Source of the DNA: an uncultured Brevibacterium sp.
GTDB lineage: Bacteria; Actinomycetota; Actinomycetes; Actinomycetales; Brevibacteriaceae
Direction: 5' to 3'
Assembly: GCA_902489185.1 (NCBI GenBank)
Contig: CABTZC010000074.1
Span: 1-8,596, forward strand
DNA: 8,596 bases
How positions within the stretch are numbered: the stretch's first letter is position 1; each line of letters opens with the position of its first letter. Positions 5,322 to 8,596 of the stretch are shown piece by piece. The notes beneath the pieces are model-generated. The model searched no databases. It was not told the DNA's origin and saw only the letters and a program-made list of their open reading frames with translations. A program made the position numbers and the translations under genes.

Positions 5322-7880
5322 ATGAACGGACGTCGCGGATCGCTCAAGGTTTTCTTGGGTGCCGCTCCGGGAGTGGGTAAAACCTACGCAATGTTGGAGG
5401 AAGCCCACTCCCTGTCGAAGTCTGGAACCGACGTGGTTGTTGGCGTTGTCCACACGCACGGACGCGCTGGGACAGCTGCCAAGGTTGAAGGCTTGGAACT
5501 TATCCCAACTAAAAAGGTTCTCTATCGAGGATCTGAATATGACGAGCTCGACGTTGACGCGATTCTGGAACGACGACCGGAAGTGGTGCTCGTCGATGAG
5601 CTTGCACACACGATCGTGGGAGCGGAAAGCTCATGCAAGCGTTGGCAGGATGTGGAAAGGATTCTCAACGCCGGAATCGACGTGATCTCGACGGTAAACA
5701 TCCAGCACGTGGAATCGCTTAACGACGTTGTCGCTGACATTACGGGGCATGTCCAGAACGAAACCATTCCCGACGCTGTTTTGCGCGATGCTGACGACAT
5801 CGAACTCATCGACTTAAGTCCGGACGCCCTGCGCATCCGCCTACGCCGAGGTCAGATCTACAAGCCAGCCGCTGCTGATGCTGCCCTTTCACGGTTTTTC
5901 CGGAAAGGGAACCTCACAGCGCTTCGTGAACTTGCGCTGCTGTGGCTTGCCGATCAAGTCGATGAGGGCCTAGCGAAGTACCGGAACGAAGAAGGCATCC
6001 ACTCCACCTGGCCTGCCCGTGAACGCATCCTGGTCGCAGTTGCTGGAGGACCACACGTACCCACCTTGATTCGCCGAGGTATGCGAATCGTGGGACGTAT
6101 GGCCGGGCGTGAACTCGTGGTTGTTCACATCGTTCCCACGGACGGTGCGCCTCTCATGTCTGATATCGACATTCAGCAGGCAAGAACGCTGACGGAATCC
6201 CTTGGAGGTACGTGGCACACGCTATCGGGTGAAGACTACGCAGAGACTCTTCTGGAGTTTGCGAACACCATCAATGCCACACAGTTGGTAATCGGATCAT
6301 CCCGAACGCCGTGGTACAAGAAACTACTTTCACAACCAACGAGCTCACGCATTATCGATGGCGCGGGTGACATCGACGTCCATATCGTCACGAACCACGG
6401 AACTGGCGAACCACAACCTCCGCGACGACGACCTCGGCGAAACCTGTCTGTAGCACGCACGATGAGCGCGTGGGTTTTGGCCGGTGTGTGTATCGCCGGC
6501 ATTACGGCGATGGGAATTTCAGAGGCTCATGAAGTGGTCGCGTTTTCCACCTTGAGCATGGCTTATGTCCTGGTGGTTGTGGTTGTTGCTCTTGTCGGGG
6601 GACTGTGGCCGGCGCTCGCATCCGCTGTTGTGGGAACCGGATTACTCAACTGGTTCTTCACTGAGCCTTTGCACACCATGTCGATCGCTGAACCGGAAAA
6701 CATCTTCTTGTTGTTCGTGTTCATTGTGGTTGCAGCTCTCGTGGCACGTGTTGTTGATGGGGCCGCGCGGAGGACGCAAGAAGCACGAACGGCTCGTGCT
6801 AACGCACAGCTCATGACCGAACTGGCAGGGTCAGTGATTCGCGAAGGTGTTGATATTCAGGCCATTCTGGACAAGATCGCGCAAGCGTTTGGCCAAGACA
6901 GCGTCACCTTGGGCTACTTCGATGACAACAAGAGCCTTGTAACGGAATACCGTTCGGGGAAAGAGCTCACGTCGGGGAGCGAGGCTGATGAGACGTTTAC
7001 TCTGGATGACCATCACGTACTTCTGTTGGCGGGCCGCCCGCTCAATGCGAGTGAACAGAGAGTATTGGACGCGTACACGGGACGGCTCGTTGGTCTCATG
7101 ACTCAGACACAACTGACGGAAGCGCGATTGCAAACCCGTCAGCTGGAAGCTGCGAACGCGATTCGTACAGCATTACTCAGCGCAGTTTCACACGATCTGC
7201 GGACCCCGCTGGCAACGATTAAAACCTCAGTTTCCGGTCTACTTCTCGGTGATGTAGACCTGCCAAAAGATCTGCAAGTTGAGCTGTTGCGTTCGATTGA
7301 AGCATCCTCTGATCGGCTCGACAGGATCGTGGCTGACCTTTTGGACATGTCACGTGTGCAAACCAATACGCTCAGTATCAACGAGACCGTCATTGGGCCG
7401 GCTGAACTGGTGGCGCGCACGGTCGATCACATGGACCCCACGCTGAAACCTGAACCGCTCGAAATTGCGGTTCCCCACGACCTGCCGCTGGTCAAAACCG
7501 ACGCAAGTTTGGTGGAGCGCATCCTGGAAAACCTGTTGTCGAACGCCGCTAAACATACAGAGAACGGAGTGAAGATCGATGCGGCGCGAGAGGGAGACCG
7601 AGTAGCAATTCGTGTCATTGACTTTGGCCCGGGTCTCAGCGACGAAGCGAAGCAACAACTGTTTACCCCGTTTACTCGGCTGGGTGACACCACCAATTCG
7701 CGTGGACTTGGGCTAGGCGCTGCCGTCGCGAAAGGTCTAGCCGAAGGAATCGGTGGCGAACTTGTCGCCGATGACACCCCTGGAGGTGGACTCACGATGG
7801 TTCTGTCTCTGCCCATCGGAAAAGTCACTCCCGCACCGTTTGTATCAGATCACATGACGACAAGGAGTACGACGCTGTGA
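5322..7880 (+). CDS. kdpD: KdpD, potassium/osmotic sensor histidine kinase
   Basis: KdpD is a membrane sensor that phosphorylates KdpE when K+ is scarce or osmolarity rises. The 852 residues contain: the KdpD N-terminal domain with Walker A GAAPGVGKT (13-21) and VDELAHT (91-97); a universal-stress-protein-like domain (about 233-357, with TQLVIGSS and GDIDVHIV); an Arg-rich stretch (368-373); a DUF4118-type region of about four membrane helices (about 384-478); a GAF-like linker (about 500-595); the dimerisation/phosphoacceptor domain with SHDLRTPL, His624; and the ATP-binding domain with N box ENLLSNAAKH (N741), DFGPG (767-771) and GLGLG (795-799). Length fits the family (E. coli 894). The ATG at 5322 is one base after kdpC and five bases after AAAGGG. 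One oddity: residues 98-105 (IVGAESSC) replace the usual N-x-P-G-S-R-type stretch before KRWQD. Kinase residues are intact, so autophosphorylation should be possible. Confidence 0.97.
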   Translation: MNGRRGSLKVFLGAAPGVGKTYAMLEEAHSLSKSGTDVVVGVVHTHGRAGTAAKVEGLELIPTKKVLYRGSEYDELDVDAILERRPEVVLVDELAHTIVGAESSCKRWQDVERILNAGIDVISTVNIQHVESLNDVVADITGHVQNETIPDAVLRDADDIELIDLSPDALRIRLRRGQIYKPAAADAALSRFFRKGNLTALRELALLWLADQVDEGLAKYRNEEGIHSTWPARERILVAVAGGPHVPTLIRRGMRIVGRMAGRELVVVHIVPTDGAPLMSDIDIQQARTLTESLGGTWHTLSGEDYAETLLEFANTINATQLVIGSSRTPWYKKLLSQPTSSRIIDGAGDIDVHIVTNHGTGEPQPPRRRPRRNLSVARTMSAWVLAGVCIAGITAMGISEAHEVVAFSTLSMAYVLVVVVVALVGGLWPALASAVVGTGLLNWFFTEPLHTMSIAEPENIFLLFVFIVVAALVARVVDGAARRTQEARTARANAQLMTELAGSVIREGVDIQAILDKIAQAFGQDSVTLGYFDDNKSLVTEYRSGKELTSGSEADETFTLDDHHVLLLAGRPLNASEQRVLDAYTGRLVGLMTQTQLTEARLQTRQLEAANAIRTALLSAVSHDLRTPLATIKTSVSGLLLGDVDLPKDLQVELLRSIEASSDRLDRIVADLLDMSRVQTNTLSINETVIGPAELVARTVDHMDPTLKPEPLEIAVPHDLPLVKTDASLVERILENLLSNAAKHTENGVKIDAAREGDRVAIRVIDFGPGLSDEAKQQLFTPFTRLGDTTNSRGLGLGAAVAKGLAEGIGGELVADDTPGGGLTMVLSLPIGKVTPAPFVSDHMTTRSTTL

Positions 7881-8560
7881 TTCTCATTGTTGAGGACGAC
7901 CCGACCCTGTCTCGTGCAATGGCAGTAAATCTCATTGCGCGTGGCTACAAGGTGCTTACTGCTAACACGGGGGAGCAGGCGCTTACCTTGGCGTCAGATC
8001 ACCCGATCGAAGCTATTTTGCTTGACCTTGGACTTCCGAACATGAGCGGTTTAGACGTCATTGACGGAATCCGAGGTTGGTCACAAGTTCCGATCATCGT
8101 GGTGACAGCGCGACATGAAACGCAATCAAAAATCGAGGCTTTAGACCGCGGTGCTGACGACTACGTCACTAAGCCATTCGCGTTAGGTGAGTTGTTGGCC
8201 AGACTGCGAGCAAACTTGCGTCGTGTTCCGCAAGAAACGGCTGAACCGGTCGTCGTCACCTCCGACGGCAGGTTGTCGATTGACCTGGCCCGCAACATCG
8301 TGGCGGTGTCAGGAGAACAGGTGAGTCTGACCCCACACGAGTGGAAGATCGTCGGCTACCTGGCACGCCACCCTAATCGTTTGGTCCGCCGGGAAGAACT
8401 ACTGACACACGTATGGGGCAAGGGTTATGAAAAGGAAAGCAACTACGCGCGCGTCTACATGTCACAAATTAGGCAGAAGCTCGAAGTTGATTCTGCAACG
8501 CCAAAATACTTCATTACCGAACCGGGTATGGGGTACCGCTTTGTTCCAGGCGACGACTGA
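7877..8560 (+). CDS. kdpE: KdpE, OmpR-family response regulator of the kdp operon
   Basis: KdpE is the cytosolic partner of KdpD: once phosphorylated it dimerises and activates kdp transcription. The 227 residues have a receiver domain (1-115) with acidic pocket D7-D8, phosphoacceptor D50 in LLDLGLP, T77 and K99 (TKPF), followed by an OmpR/PhoB winged-helix domain (about 125-224) with SLTPHEWKIVGYLARHPNRL and a C-terminal GYRFV hairpin. Length is the same as typical KdpE (about 225-230). The start is a GTG at 7877 overlapping the kdpD TGA (GTGA), with AAGGAG at 7862-7867 nine bases upstream. Because it is the last gene of the same transcript as the pump, its own level should rise on activation. 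Its likely targets are the phased repeats at 674-726. Confidence 0.97.
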   Translation: MILIVEDDPTLSRAMAVNLIARGYKVLTANTGEQALTLASDHPIEAILLDLGLPNMSGLDVIDGIRGWSQVPIIVVTARHETQSKIEALDRGADDYVTKPFALGELLARLRANLRRVPQETAEPVVVTSDGRLSIDLARNIVAVSGEQVSLTPHEWKIVGYLARHPNRLVRREELLTHVWGKGYEKESNYARVYMSQIRQKLEVDSATPKYFITEPGMGYRFVPGDD

Positions 8561-8568
8561 CCGGGATG

Positions 8569-8582
8569 ACCGGGCTCAGTAA
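8569..8582 (+). repeat. 14-bp direct repeat, right copy (after kdpE)
   Basis: This is an exact copy of bases 615-628, beginning nine bases after the kdpE stop. No integrase or transposase gene is in the window to explain it. The 36 bases after kdpE (8561-8596) show no terminator; an ATG at 8566 opens a frame to the window's edge but has no convincing ribosome binding site. Confidence 0.35.
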
Positions 8583-8596
8583 CGTGAAGGCGGGGG

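Noticed and set aside
6029..6400. c-di-AMP binding by the KdpD stress-protein-like domain
   Set aside because: This is known for staphylococcal KdpD, but I cannot see the corresponding binding motif clearly in this protein.
8566..8596. Possible start of another gene after kdpE
   Set aside because: Only ten codons are visible before the window ends, with no clear ribosome binding site or recognisable product.

Overview
The window is ordinary, well-conserved chromosomal DNA from an actinobacterium. It carries the end of an isoprenoid gene pair (ispD-ispF) followed by a complete high-affinity potassium uptake and sensing operon (kdpF-A-B-C-D-E). Everything lies on the + strand. The IspF sequence (the GIGVDVHA start, the HFGTDRPEFAGASG stretch and TTTDRLGLTGR) and the KdpA N-terminus resemble Micrococcales-type actinobacterial proteins as I remember them. 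Base composition looks moderate, around the mid-fifties percent GC by eye, which is low for that order. GTG starts are frequent (ispF, the leader ORF, kdpA, kdpE). I cannot name a genus from the sequence alone.

Layout: 1-149 is the C-terminal end of IspD. 146-628 is IspF, overlapping ispD through a GTGA junction. 629-835 is the only real intergenic region. It holds 11-bp-phased direct repeats that look like a KdpE operator, a GC-rich inverted repeat, a plausible -10 element and a second small inverted repeat in the leader. 836-920 encodes a 27-residue single-span membrane microprotein. 917-1009 is KdpF (30 aa), 1012-2649 KdpA, 2646-4721 KdpB, 4733-5320 KdpC, 5322-7880 the sensor kinase KdpD and 7877-8560 the response regulator KdpE. 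The last 36 bases hold no gene I can support.

How the genes work together: KdpA (the K+ channel-like subunit), KdpB (the P-type ATPase), KdpC and KdpF form the inner-membrane KdpFABC pump, which scavenges K+ at very low external concentrations. KdpD senses K+ limitation or osmotic stress and phosphorylates KdpE, which is expected to bind upstream of the operon and activate it. All seven ORFs are spaced by no more than 11 nt or overlap by 4 nt, so they are probably one transcript. In that case the two-component system is made together with the pump and controls its own synthesis.

I see no clearly new biological system. The points most worth a second look are the microprotein ahead of kdpF, the phased repeats in the control region, a short divergent stretch in the normally invariant N-terminal motif of KdpD, and a 14-bp direct repeat that brackets the kdp block and includes the ispF stop codon.
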